Shown: positions 1-5,179 of the stretch, piece after piece
How positions within the stretch are numbered: position 1 is the stretch's first letter
Layout of the letters: each line of letters starts with the position of its first letter
NCBI GenBank assembly: GCA_026396425.1
Contig: JAPLWU010000146.1
Coordinates: 1-5,792, forward strand
Direction: 5' to 3'
Length of the DNA stretch: 5,792 nt
Source: Microcaldota archaeon
GTDB lineage: Archaea; Micrarchaeota; Micrarchaeia; Burarchaeales; JAKAKT01
Notes under the pieces: model-generated
The model's database searches: none
What the model was told of the DNA's origin: nothing
What the model saw: only the letters and a program-made list of their open reading frames with translations
Made by a program: the position numbers and the translations under genes

Positions 1-381
1 CGGCGAGCCGTAGGTGGCATCTATTATAAGCGAGTCGCACTAGAGAATCTACTCGCCAATTGTGGTGAGGCCGTCGGAGAGCATGAAGTCGCCTGTGTAT
101 ACGAAAACCCTTCCGTCGTGCTCCGCTTTTAGCTGCGTTGAGCCCAATATGTGGCCGGAATTGTGGAGCGAAACGTGCAGGCCATCGTCGAAAAATGGCG
201 GGACAATCTGCCTTCGCGCGAGCGCTGCCGTTTCCTTTGATGCGAATATGAGCTTTTCCTTCGACTTCATCGCGCCCGCGTGGTCGGAATGGGCGTGCGA
301 CACGTAGCAAATGCGCTGCTGAGCCCTGTCGAGCGAGATTTTCTGGCCGCCGAGGGAAAGGTTCATCTCCCCGTCAATCAT
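1..381 (-). CDS. Metallo-beta-lactamase-fold nuclease-like protein, partial, interrupted by two in-frame TAG codons
   Basis: This is the N-terminal part of an MBL-fold hydrolase of the archaeal exonuclease / mRNA 3'-end-processing-factor type; these act on RNA or DNA with two zinc ions. From ATG 381, the zinc-ligand motif HAHSDH lies at residues 29-34, SGHILGS with a further histidine at 75-81, and YTGDF with the bridging aspartate at 95-99. Residues 110 and then 111 and 114 read Glu, TAG, Ile, Leu, TAG. The same frame then continues as CDSLIIDATYGSP to base 1. That matches the family's conserved segment after the GDF motif with no gap, so reading frame and length are preserved. The rest of the protein, some 200 residues, lies outside the window. 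I chose ATG 381 over TTG 387 because a TATTTAAA box sits 24 bases upstream, right for a leaderless mRNA. The fold is clear. Whether this is a fresh pseudogene, a TAG-decoding gene or a sequence error is open. Read strictly, the ORF ends at base 49. Confidence 0.82.
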
Positions 382-402
382 ACGCAAGTAATTCGGCGCG
401 AT

Positions 403-413
403 GGTTTAAATAT
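403..413 (-). promoter_or_regulatory. Archaeal TATA box for the MBL gene
   Basis: The minus strand reads ATATTTAAACC here, with the octamer TATTTAAA at 412-405. Its near edge is 24 bases from the A of ATG 381, which puts the transcription start on or beside the start codon (leaderless mRNA). The purine-rich GAAAAC just upstream could serve as a BRE. The same octamer at the same spacing precedes the gene at 771. Confidence 0.6.
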
Positions 414-598
414 GTTTTCAGGTTAAAGTTAGTCGCAATGGGGTCATGGTGCAACCAGGCAACACAGCAGGCTCCAGTTTCATGCTGTTGTGGAGCAGGC
501 AGGTATGATGACCAAATGTTGGGATGATATACAATCTGGAGCGCTGACTTAATGATGCGCGAAGGAGATACCTGCGAATCGGGGTTCAAAATGAAATC

Positions 599-621
599 CC
601 TTTTCTTTGCGAAAGAAAAGG
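599..621. repeat. Perfect 10-bp inverted repeat with GCG loop
   Basis: CCTTTTCTTT (599-608) and AAAGAAAAGG (612-621) are exact reverse complements around a GCG triplet, giving a tight hairpin on either strand. It lies in the middle of the divergent intergenic region and is not next to any stop codon, so it is not an obvious terminator of an annotated gene. It could be part of a structured RNA or a copy of a small dispersed palindromic element. Only a genome-wide search can separate these. Confidence 0.6.
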
Positions 622-718
622 TCTTTCAATGTCCCAAAAGAAAACGAAAACGCGTCCTCGCGTCTAACGACGCCAGACTCGAAAACGGGAACATGGAAAT
701 CCCCGTGACCCCACTTTA

Positions 719-733
719 TTTTTTTCTTTTTTT
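719..733 (+). terminator. T-rich tract, possible archaeal terminator
   Basis: Two runs of seven T separated by one C (719-725 and 727-733) lie on the plus strand just before the TATA box at 740. Archaeal RNA polymerase terminates at such U-tracts. No plus-strand protein gene precedes it, so if functional it would end an unrecognised transcript from 414-718. It may equally be an AT-rich promoter-proximal element. Confidence 0.35.
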
Positions 734-739
734 AGTATC

Positions 740-747
740 TATTTAAA
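740..747 (+). promoter_or_regulatory. TATA box for the gene at 771
   Basis: TATTTAAA ends 24 bases before ATG 771. The octamer and spacing are the same as in the MBL promoter. The spacing supports leaderless initiation at 771 and argues against the in-frame GTG at 762, which would lie only 15 bases from the box. Confidence 0.6.
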
Positions 748-770
748 GTTTTGATGAGCGAGTGTATTTT

Positions 771-1520
771 ATGCAGAAGGAGATTGATGGCGGAAGGCTC
801 GCAAATGAACCGAACGCTCCTGCGAAGCCCGCGGCCGCCTCGAAAAAGGGGATTGCCGAGCAGCCGAAGGCCTGCGGGCCGTTGAACACGGAGATTGCGC
901 TCGAGGCGTGCAACTCGATGGCGAGAAGCTACATCGTGAAGCAGATAAACGAGAACAGGGGCAAGCTGAACGCGGCAAAATGCATTCCGTTCGCGGGAGG
1001 GATGGTGGTCAGGCGCATGTACGGCATTTCCATCCCCGAAGCGGAGAGGATTCTCGATTATTTGTTCGCAGGGGTGACCCAGGAGGGGAAAGGAAACGTT
1101 CTGCCTGGCATAGTGCGGACAATGCCTGAAAAAGTGCTGGCCGGATATGCGAAAGAGCTTCGGACTGCCGAAGGCGCGCTTTCGGCCATGTATAAGCAAT
1201 ACGCGGGCAGCAGCGATGAGGTTAGGCGGAGTTTCTTCGATGCGATGAGGAAAATCGGGGAGGGCTACCCCACGAGCGATGCGGTCGAACGGGGCATCCG
1301 CGACGATTTGGATGGGGGCCTCAAATACGCCGGGCTTTGCTTCATCGCGCTTGTTGTGGAGAGGATGGAAAAGAGCGGGGAGCCCGAGGCGGGCTATTCC
1401 AAGAATTTCATGGGAGCTGCGGCGCAGTTAATGAGGCAGGCGGCGGCATGCGCGGCCCGGAGCAATTCTTTCGAGGAATTTGACGGGGCGATGCGCAGCG
1501 GACCCCAAAAACCAGTCTAG
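771..1520 (+). CDS. Hypothetical helical protein, 249 aa
   Basis: I do not recognise this family. The product starts with a polar, Ala/Pro/Lys-rich stretch (residues about 8-35) that is probably disordered. The rest looks mostly alpha-helical, rich in Ala, Glu, Arg and Met, with no signal peptide. One mildly hydrophobic helix (LKYAGLCFIALVVERM, near residues 184-199) looks more like a buried core helix than a membrane span. Five or so scattered cysteines do not form a CxxC metal motif. Codon choice is GC-rich like the neighbouring DHH gene, and the long open frame with a good promoter supports a real gene. An in-frame GTG at 762 would add three residues, but ATG 771 fits the TATA spacing. It ends in TAG, one base from the stop of the convergent rpl35ae. 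A cytosolic location is likely; function is unknown. Confidence 0.75.
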   Translation: MQKEIDGGRLANEPNAPAKPAAASKKGIAEQPKACGPLNTEIALEACNSMARSYIVKQINENRGKLNAAKCIPFAGGMVVRRMYGISIPEAERILDYLFAGVTQEGKGNVLPGIVRTMPEKVLAGYAKELRTAEGALSAMYKQYAGSSDEVRRSFFDAMRKIGEGYPTSDAVERGIRDDLDGGLKYAGLCFIALVVERMEKSGEPEAGYSKNFMGAAAQLMRQAAACAARSNSFEEFDGAMRSGPQKPV

Positions 1521-1521
1521 T

Positions 1522-1782
1522 TCAGCCTTCAACTTCGGCGTTTGTCCCGATTGCCTGCCCTGGAAGCCCCTTGTCGAAGCGCGCAATCACGGTTCCTTTT
1601 CCGCCGTGGGCGTGGGTGATTTTGCCGTTTATCTTGTTGTCCGCCGGGGTCGTCCAGACGATTTTCCTTCCCGCCAGTTTCGATGCCTCTGACCTGCTCG
1701 AAACGCCTTCGATTTTGACGATGAACTCGTCCGTTGTCTGGGTGTGCCTGCCTCCCCTGTAGTCCAAAAGCTTCGCTTCCAT
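1522..1782 (-). CDS. rpl35ae: Large-subunit ribosomal protein eL33 (L35Ae)
   Basis: This 86-residue protein has the length of archaeal L35Ae and its signatures: RGGRHTQ near the N-terminus, then FIVKIEGVSSRSEA (the family's VKIEGV..EA block), LAGRKIVW, and a C-terminal INGKI..AHGGKGTVIARF..GLPGQAIG. The protein is a small beta-barrel that binds 23S rRNA on the 50S subunit and occurs only in archaea and eukaryotes, so it fixes the domain of the host. The start ATG 1782 follows a strong Shine-Dalgarno. No other ribosomal gene is adjacent, so it is transcribed as a single unit from the divergent promoter region it shares with the DHH gene. Its TGA stop is one base from the TAG of the convergent hypothetical gene, leaving no room for separate terminators. 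Confidence 0.95.
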   Translation of the reverse strand: MEAKLLDYRGGRHTQTTDEFIVKIEGVSSRSEASKLAGRKIVWTTPADNKINGKITHAHGGKGTVIARFDKGLPGQAIGTNAEVEG

Positions 1783-1789
1783 GAAAAAA

Positions 1790-1795
1790 CCTCCT
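1790..1795 (-). promoter_or_regulatory. Shine-Dalgarno site of rpl35ae
   Basis: The minus strand reads TAGGAGGTTTTTTCATG, so AGGAGG is separated from ATG 1782 by seven bases. This is a near-perfect anti-16S match, and it stands out because the neighbouring genes look leaderless with no such site. Confidence 0.75.
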
Positions 1796-1820
1796 AGGAT
1801 TGTCTTTACATTCGCACGTT

Positions 1821-1833
1821 ATATTATTTAATA
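1821..1833 (-). promoter_or_regulatory. TATA region for rpl35ae
   Basis: The minus strand reads TATTAAATAATAT. With TATTAAAT (1833-1826) as the box, transcription would start near 1802, giving a leader of about 20 bases that holds the Shine-Dalgarno site. Confidence 0.5.
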
Positions 1834-1859
1834 CCTTTCGCCTTCGGGCTCGCATAACC

Positions 1860-1867
1860 TATTTTAA
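1860..1867 (+). promoter_or_regulatory. TATA box for the DHH gene
   Basis: TATTTTAA ends 22 bases before ATG 1889, fitting a leaderless start there. The earlier in-frame ATG at 1874 lies only seven bases from the box and would probably be upstream of the transcription start. Confidence 0.5.
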
Positions 1868-1888
1868 GCCGAGATGCGAGAAATCTGC

Positions 1889-3349
1889 ATGGAATCGAGG
1901 CGGGCCAGCATAGCCGAGCTGAAGGAGGGCGGGGAGTTCGCAATTTACGGAAAGGTCATCAGGACTTTCGACACGCCCAAATCGCCCGCCTTCACTCTCA
2001 TGGACGAAACGGGCCACATTGACGTTTATTTCCGCGAGCCGTTTCTTCCGGGAGATTTCGCGTATGCAAGCGGACTGGTTGCGAGGGAGGGGAAAAAACT
2101 CCTGATGAAGGCGGATTATGCGGAAAGGCTGAGCGGGAAGGGGGCAAGCGAAATAGACATGCTGTTCGGGCCTGCGCTCGAGAGGATTTCAACCCCCCTG
2201 AAAGCCGGGCTTATGCTTGACGACAAGGTTATGCGGGCGCTCAAGCCCAAATTCTCCAGGGCTGCGTCAATGATGCTGCGGGCTCTTCGCCTGCTCAGGC
2301 CCATAACCGTGCGGTTCCACGGGGATACCGACGGAATCTGCGGGGCGGTCTGCCTTTACCTGGCCATGAAAAAAGTCGGCGGGGAGGATAATATAATTTT
2401 CGAGCAGAACACGTCCGCGACCTATTCCCCGGCCGAGGCGCTGAGGGACGTGCGGGCCTCGAGGGCGCACCCGCACTACACGCTCCCGCCCCTGTTCGTG
2501 CTCGTGGATTTCGCCTCGAATGACGAGAGCGTCGATGCGGTGAGGATTGTCAAAACCGCGGGCTATGAACTGCTCATAATCGACCACCACCCGCCCAACT
2601 GCGAGGTGGAAACCGAGGCGGACCTGATTGTTTCGCCGTGGGAAGCCGGGGGCTCGTCGGATTATACGGCGGGCCTGCTGTGCGGCGAGGTTGCCAAAAG
2701 GATGGCCGAGGTGAAGGTCGAGGAACTGCAGAGAACCGCGCTTGCAGGCGACAGAAGCCAGCTCATGGCGGCGACGGGTTCGCATGAGAAAGGGAGGCTC
2801 GAGAGGGATTCGCTCGCGCTCGATTATCTGGCCTCGTGCAGGAAGTTTCCGGAGACGATTGAGTTCTATTCCGAAACTTTGGGCGACCGGATGGCGCTGG
2901 CCGGGCATTACGAGAAGGCGCACGCGAAAATAATGTCGATTGTGGGGAAGGCAAAGGAGATTGCGAAAGAGAGGAGATTGAGGAACGGCTTCACCGTGTT
3001 TACTGTCAGGATGGACAAGGTCGTCAAGCTGGGCGAGTATCCCACCAAGGGGAGGGCGACCAGCTTTGTGCATGACGAGCTTTGCTCCTCGAAGAAGGGG
3101 CCTTGCATAACCCTTGGGCTGGGCGGGAATTCGATTGTTATCCGCGCAAACGGGACTGCGGAGAAGAAGGGCTTCAACGCCTCGAAAATCATCGGGGGGA
3201 TAAACGAGGAGATGAAGAACGCTCTCGAGGGGGGAGGGGGCCACGCGCGGGCCGCGAGCATGAGGATGAAGGGGGAGTTCTCGAACATAGTTCTTGACGA
3301 GCTGATGAAAAGGATTGGGGAGATTAGAGGAGCTCGCATAAAGGAATAA
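1889..3349 (+). CDS. OB-fold / DHH-DHHA1 phosphoesterase (archaeal RecJ-like nuclease)
   Basis: The 486-residue product belongs to the archaeal DHH phosphoesterases, Mn/Mg-dependent nucleases or nucleotide phosphodiesterases related to RecJ, GAN and NrnA. An OB-fold nucleic-acid-binding domain occupies residues about 5-85 (FAIYGKVIRTF, FTLMDETGHIDVYF). The DHH domain follows: motif I HGDTDG at 144-149, motif II aspartate D207 in LVDFAS, motif III DHH at 232-234, and motif IV aspartate D288 in AGD. The C-terminal DHHA1 domain carries GGGGHARAAS with H452. All expected metal and substrate residues are present, so the enzyme should be active. Likely roles are trimming single-stranded DNA or short RNA in repair, replication or RNA turnover; the exact substrate cannot be read from sequence. 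Start ATG 1889 is preferred on TATA spacing; ATG 1874 would add five residues (MREIC). The gene is divergent from rpl35ae, with the next gene 25 bases downstream. Confidence 0.9.
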   Translation: MESRRASIAELKEGGEFAIYGKVIRTFDTPKSPAFTLMDETGHIDVYFREPFLPGDFAYASGLVAREGKKLLMKADYAERLSGKGASEIDMLFGPALERISTPLKAGLMLDDKVMRALKPKFSRAASMMLRALRLLRPITVRFHGDTDGICGAVCLYLAMKKVGGEDNIIFEQNTSATYSPAEALRDVRASRAHPHYTLPPLFVLVDFASNDESVDAVRIVKTAGYELLIIDHHPPNCEVETEADLIVSPWEAGGSSDYTAGLLCGEVAKRMAEVKVEELQRTALAGDRSQLMAATGSHEKGRLERDSLALDYLASCRKFPETIEFYSETLGDRMALAGHYEKAHAKIMSIVGKAKEIAKERRLRNGFTVFTVRMDKVVKLGEYPTKGRATSFVHDELCSSKKGPCITLGLGGNSIVIRANGTAEKKGFNASKIIGGINEEMKNALEGGGGHARAASMRMKGEFSNIVLDELMKRIGEIRGARIKE

Positions 3350-3352
3350 AAA
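3345..3352 (+). promoter_or_regulatory. Possible TATA box overlapping the DHH stop codon
   Basis: AATAAAAA ends 23 bases before ATG 3375 and includes the TAA stop (3347-3349) of the DHH gene. No Shine-Dalgarno stands at a usable distance from 3375; the only GGAG is 15 bases away. A separate leaderless transcript is therefore plausible, though read-through from the DHH gene cannot be excluded. Confidence 0.35.
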
Positions 3353-3374
3353 GACGGAGCGTAAATCTGTAAGC

Positions 3375-4010
3375 ATGGATTTGGGGACGCTAATAAGGAA
3401 ATACTTGTTCTGGCTGGGTTTTTTGTTACTGCTTCTGGCTATTATTCCGACCTTTCGGGGGGATAGATGCTGCGTCCGGCTTGCTGAAAATTCGGGATAT
3501 TTAGTATTTTTCTTGGTCGCTTTAGGTGTAGTTATCGTTATTGGAATCTTTCTAGTTAGGAACAAGCACGAAATGCAGGGACTCCTGCTAATTTTAGGGG
3601 CCTCATTACTGCTTTTATATGGAATACTATACGCGGGAATGTTCGGTTGTTGTGATATCCCGGAAGCGTGTGCTATGCCTCCGGGTATGGTGTGCCGTAG
3701 TTATAGTCTTAACGGAAATACTGACCGATTGAATATCGAGCTTGTGAATGGACTGCAGAAGAGCATTATAGTAACGAAGCTCAGCTGCACGCAGGACCCA
3801 AGCCAATACGAGGATACTGTGGATATTCGTTTGGGGGTTGGGGAAGCTCACGAGTGGGAGGTTACTTGTAACGACGCAAGAGGGGAACCCAAGTCGTTCG
3901 AAACGATGGAAAGATTCAGTGGAAAAATAAACCTAGAATATTACTTTGAAGAAGAAGGGCCCTGGGCTCCAAGAAACCTGACTGGAATGATATATGTAGA
4001 AGCCAACTAA
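3375..4010 (+). CDS. Membrane protein, three TM helices plus outer pilin-like domain
   Basis: The 211-residue protein has hydrophobic helices at about 10-27, 41-61 and 67-90. Positive residues at R8/K9 and R62-K64-H65 suggest N-terminus inside and C-terminus outside. In that topology both Cys-Cys pairs (C32/C33 between helices 1 and 2, C92/C93 after helix 3) and C99, C107 and C138 face outward, where they could form disulfides. Residues about 108-211 look like a small beta-sandwich (LNIELVNGLQKSIIVTKLSC, later FSGKINLEYYF and a closing LTGMIYVE). This resembles the C-terminal domains of pilin-like and class III signal peptide proteins in DPANN archaea; the similarity is from memory and not tested. 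No class III signal peptide is seen. Codon use is visibly more AT-rich than the flanking genes (many TTA, ATA, TAT codons). The substrate or role is unknown; a cell-surface or membrane-assembly part is a guess. Confidence 0.75.
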   Translation: MDLGTLIRKYLFWLGFLLLLLAIIPTFRGDRCCVRLAENSGYLVFFLVALGVVIVIGIFLVRNKHEMQGLLLILGASLLLLYGILYAGMFGCCDIPEACAMPPGMVCRSYSLNGNTDRLNIELVNGLQKSIIVTKLSCTQDPSQYEDTVDIRLGVGEAHEWEVTCNDARGEPKSFETMERFSGKINLEYYFEEEGPWAPRNLTGMIYVEAN

Positions 4011-4078
4011 ATGTTTTCGGAGTTGCGCTTCTTGGCTCAACAGGAAAGCTCCGGGGAGAGGGTTGGCACGAGGAAACG

Positions 4079-4087
4079 TTAATAAAT
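4079..4087 (+). promoter_or_regulatory. Possible TATA box for the gene at 4116
   Basis: TTAATAAAT ends 29 bases before ATG 4116, allowing transcription to start about five bases upstream of the ATG. It is the only AT-rich element in the 105-base gap after the membrane protein gene, and no Shine-Dalgarno is seen. Confidence 0.4.
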
Positions 4088-4115
4088 CTCATGTGCGATA
4101 TTCTGGCGTGGTTGG

Positions 4116-4460
4116 ATGGAGGAAAAAGCAAAGCTCGTTATAAGGAAGAAACTCGAGGAGCTGGGCGAGGAGAAGCCGAAGAAGGCCCATCTCGAGCAGA
4201 TGAAGGCCGAGGTCGTGAGGGTCACGGGCAACAAGTTCCTGTCAATGAAAACTCTCGAAAAGTGGGTTAGGGATGTGAAAAAGGAGATGAAATCCGACAA
4301 GAAGAAGGCGACGCTCCAGAAGAAGGAGCCAGAAGTTCCGGTTCAGGTGAGCGACAGGGTGTTCCTCCAGACCATAAGCTACGAGATTGCGAGCATAAGA
4401 AGGATGATGGACAGGATAAGCAAGCAGCTCGACGACATGGAGAGAATGCTCGGGCAGTAG
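4116..4460 (+). CDS. Small Lys/Glu-rich protein with C-terminal coiled coil, 114 aa
   Basis: I do not recognise the family. Residues 1-55 are predicted helical and basic (MEEKAKLVIRKKLEEL, then KTLEKWVRDVKKEM) and could form a small helical DNA- or RNA-binding domain. Residues about 56-76 are a charged Lys/Glu linker. Residues 77-114 form an amphipathic helix with hydrophobic spacing typical of a coiled coil (FLQTISYEIASIRRMM, ISKQLDDMERML), suggesting that the protein oligomerises or pairs with a partner. There is no signal peptide or membrane segment, so it is probably cytosolic. Codon use is GC-rich and G/A-heavy like the DHH gene, supporting a native expressed gene. Tandem stops TAG-TAA close the frame. 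The next gene starts over 100 bases away across a purine-rich spacer, so an operon is not obvious. A chromatin-associated or regulatory role is possible but unsupported. Confidence 0.7.
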   Translation: MEEKAKLVIRKKLEELGEEKPKKAHLEQMKAEVVRVTGNKFLSMKTLEKWVRDVKKEMKSDKKKATLQKKEPEVPVQVSDRVFLQTISYEIASIRRMMDRISKQLDDMERMLGQ

Positions 4461-4563
4461 TAATGTGGGGTTAGAATCGGGAAGGAGTTTGGAGCTGGGC
4501 TGAGGGAGCAGAGAGTCGGGAGTTGTGCTGGCCGAGTAACGGACCGCGGAGTTGGGCGGCAGT

Positions 4564-4569
4564 CTTTTT
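4564..4569 (+). terminator. Short T-run after the coiled-coil gene
   Basis: CTTTTTTG lies about 105 bases after the stop of the 4116 gene and just before the YdeI-family gene. It is the only T-run in an otherwise G/A-rich spacer (4461-4587), so it could end the upstream transcript. The same AT-rich patch could instead belong to the promoter of the next gene. Confidence 0.25.
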
Positions 4570-4587
4570 TGTCGATTGGATGATGAT

Positions 4588-5157
4588 TTGAAGATTGGCA
4601 AAACTCTTTATGTATCGGACAGAAAAGCCTGGCGGGCCTGGCTAGCTGAAAACTACGATAGGGAGAAAGAGATTTGGCTGGTATACCCCAAAAAACACAC
4701 GGGCAAGCCTCGCATCCTCTACAACGATGCCGTCGAGGAAGCGCTCTGCTTCGGATGGATAGACAGCATCGTAAAGCGCATAGACGGGGAAAAATTCGCC
4801 CAGCGGTTCTCCCCAAGAAGACCCACTAGCCAGCTTTCGCAGATGAACAAGGAGAGGATAAGGAGGATGATTTCCGAAAAGAGGATGACGAAGGCAGGGC
4901 TTGCCGCCGTCTCACACGCCTTTAAAGCCGATTCCCACGATGAGCCATTCGCCTTCCCCGATGAAATCCTGAACGCCATCAGGAAAGACAGGGATGCCTG
5001 GGAAAATTTCAGGAAGCTTCCGGAAAGCTACAAGCGCATCCGCATAGCCTACATCGAGAGCCGCCGGCGCCATGGCGCTGGAATGTTCAAAAAAAGCCTG
5101 CAGCATTTCATCAAGATGACTGCGAAGAACAAACGGTTCGGATTCGTAAAAGAATGA
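4588..5157 (+). CDS. YdeI/OmdA-family protein (bacteriocin-protection-like)
   Basis: The product of about 189 residues matches the YdeI/OmpD-associated family. The N-terminal half has KTLYVSDRKAWRAWL, EIWLVYPKKHTGKPR and the hallmark AVEEALCFGWIDS followed by AQRFSPRRP. The C-terminal OmdA-type helical part runs from FPDEI to the end. Family members are linked to bacteriocin or peptide resistance in some bacteria, but the biochemical activity is not settled, so no reaction is assigned. The family is mainly bacterial, so acquisition by transfer is likely. No ATG opens the frame near the conserved start. TTG 4588 gives MKIGKTLYV, close to where homologues begin; TTG 4576 and TTG 4552 are upstream alternatives that add unconserved residues. 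No clear TATA or Shine-Dalgarno decides between them. It ends in TGA, 22 bases from the convergent fni stop. Confidence 0.82.
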   Translation: MKIGKTLYVSDRKAWRAWLAENYDREKEIWLVYPKKHTGKPRILYNDAVEEALCFGWIDSIVKRIDGEKFAQRFSPRRPTSQLSQMNKERIRRMISEKRMTKAGLAAVSHAFKADSHDEPFAFPDEILNAIRKDRDAWENFRKLPESYKRIRIAYIESRRRHGAGMFKKSLQHFIKMTAKNKRFGFVKE

Positions 5158-5165
5158 GTTGCTTG

Positions 5166-5178
5166 CTCCTGCGAGGAG
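5166..5178. terminator. Small palindrome between convergent genes
   Basis: CTCCT-GCG-AGGAG is a perfect 5-bp stem with a three-base loop in the 22-base gap between the stops of the YdeI-family gene and fni. Being symmetric it could act on both transcripts, but archaeal termination depends mainly on T-runs and none directly follows on either strand, so a role as terminator is tentative. Confidence 0.3.
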
Positions 5179-5179
5179 G

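Larger units (their letters stand above)
414..739. other. Gene-free structured intergenic region, possible small RNA
   Basis: No credible protein gene is seen between the two divergent promoters. The two small ORFs that cross it, one on each strand, run into those promoters and resemble no family I know. On the plus strand it holds several potential hairpins: GCTCCA (471-476) with TGGAGC (491-496); GGGGTT (581-586) with AATCCC (595-600); a perfect 10-bp stem at 599-621; GCGTC/GACGC around a TAAC loop (660-673); and ACGGG (685-689) with CCCGT (702-706). The sequences at 574-600 and 679-704 look like imperfect copies of each other (CGAA..CGGG..ATG..AAATCCC). A T-rich tract (719-733), typical of archaeal termination, follows, although no plus-strand gene lies upstream. 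Together these allow an unannotated plus-strand RNA. That is inference; no tRNA or rRNA signature fits. Confidence 0.4.

Noticed and set aside
505..547. C/D-box-like sRNA: ATGATGA at 505-511, ATGATAT at 524-530, CTGA at 544-547
   Set aside because: Box C and D matches exist and the C'-to-D spacing is close to usual, but no D' box fits between C and C', and the sequences flanking the boxes do not form a terminal stem.
561..570. GAAGGAGATA resembling a strong Shine-Dalgarno
   Set aside because: No ATG or plausible coding frame follows at usable distance.
374..589. 71-residue minus-strand ORF
   Set aside because: It overlaps the promoter and start of the MBL gene in another frame and resembles nothing known.
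581..600. GGGGTTCAAAATGAAATCCC resembles a tRNA T arm
   Set aside because: The loop is too long for a T loop, and no acceptor, D or anticodon arm can be laid out around it.
552..746. 64-residue plus-strand ORF in the intergenic region
   Set aside because: It runs through the hairpins, the T-tract and most of the TATA box of the next gene, and its residues reflect A/T-rich repeats rather than a protein family.
2267..3565. 432-residue minus-strand ORF opposite the DHH gene
   Set aside because: It is the antisense shadow of a GC-rich gene: Arg/Pro/His-rich composition, while the plus strand encodes complete DHH/DHHA1 motifs.
4464..4545. G-rich stretch as a possible G-quadruplex
   Set aside because: The G-runs are separated by loops well over seven bases, so no canonical quadruplex motif is present.
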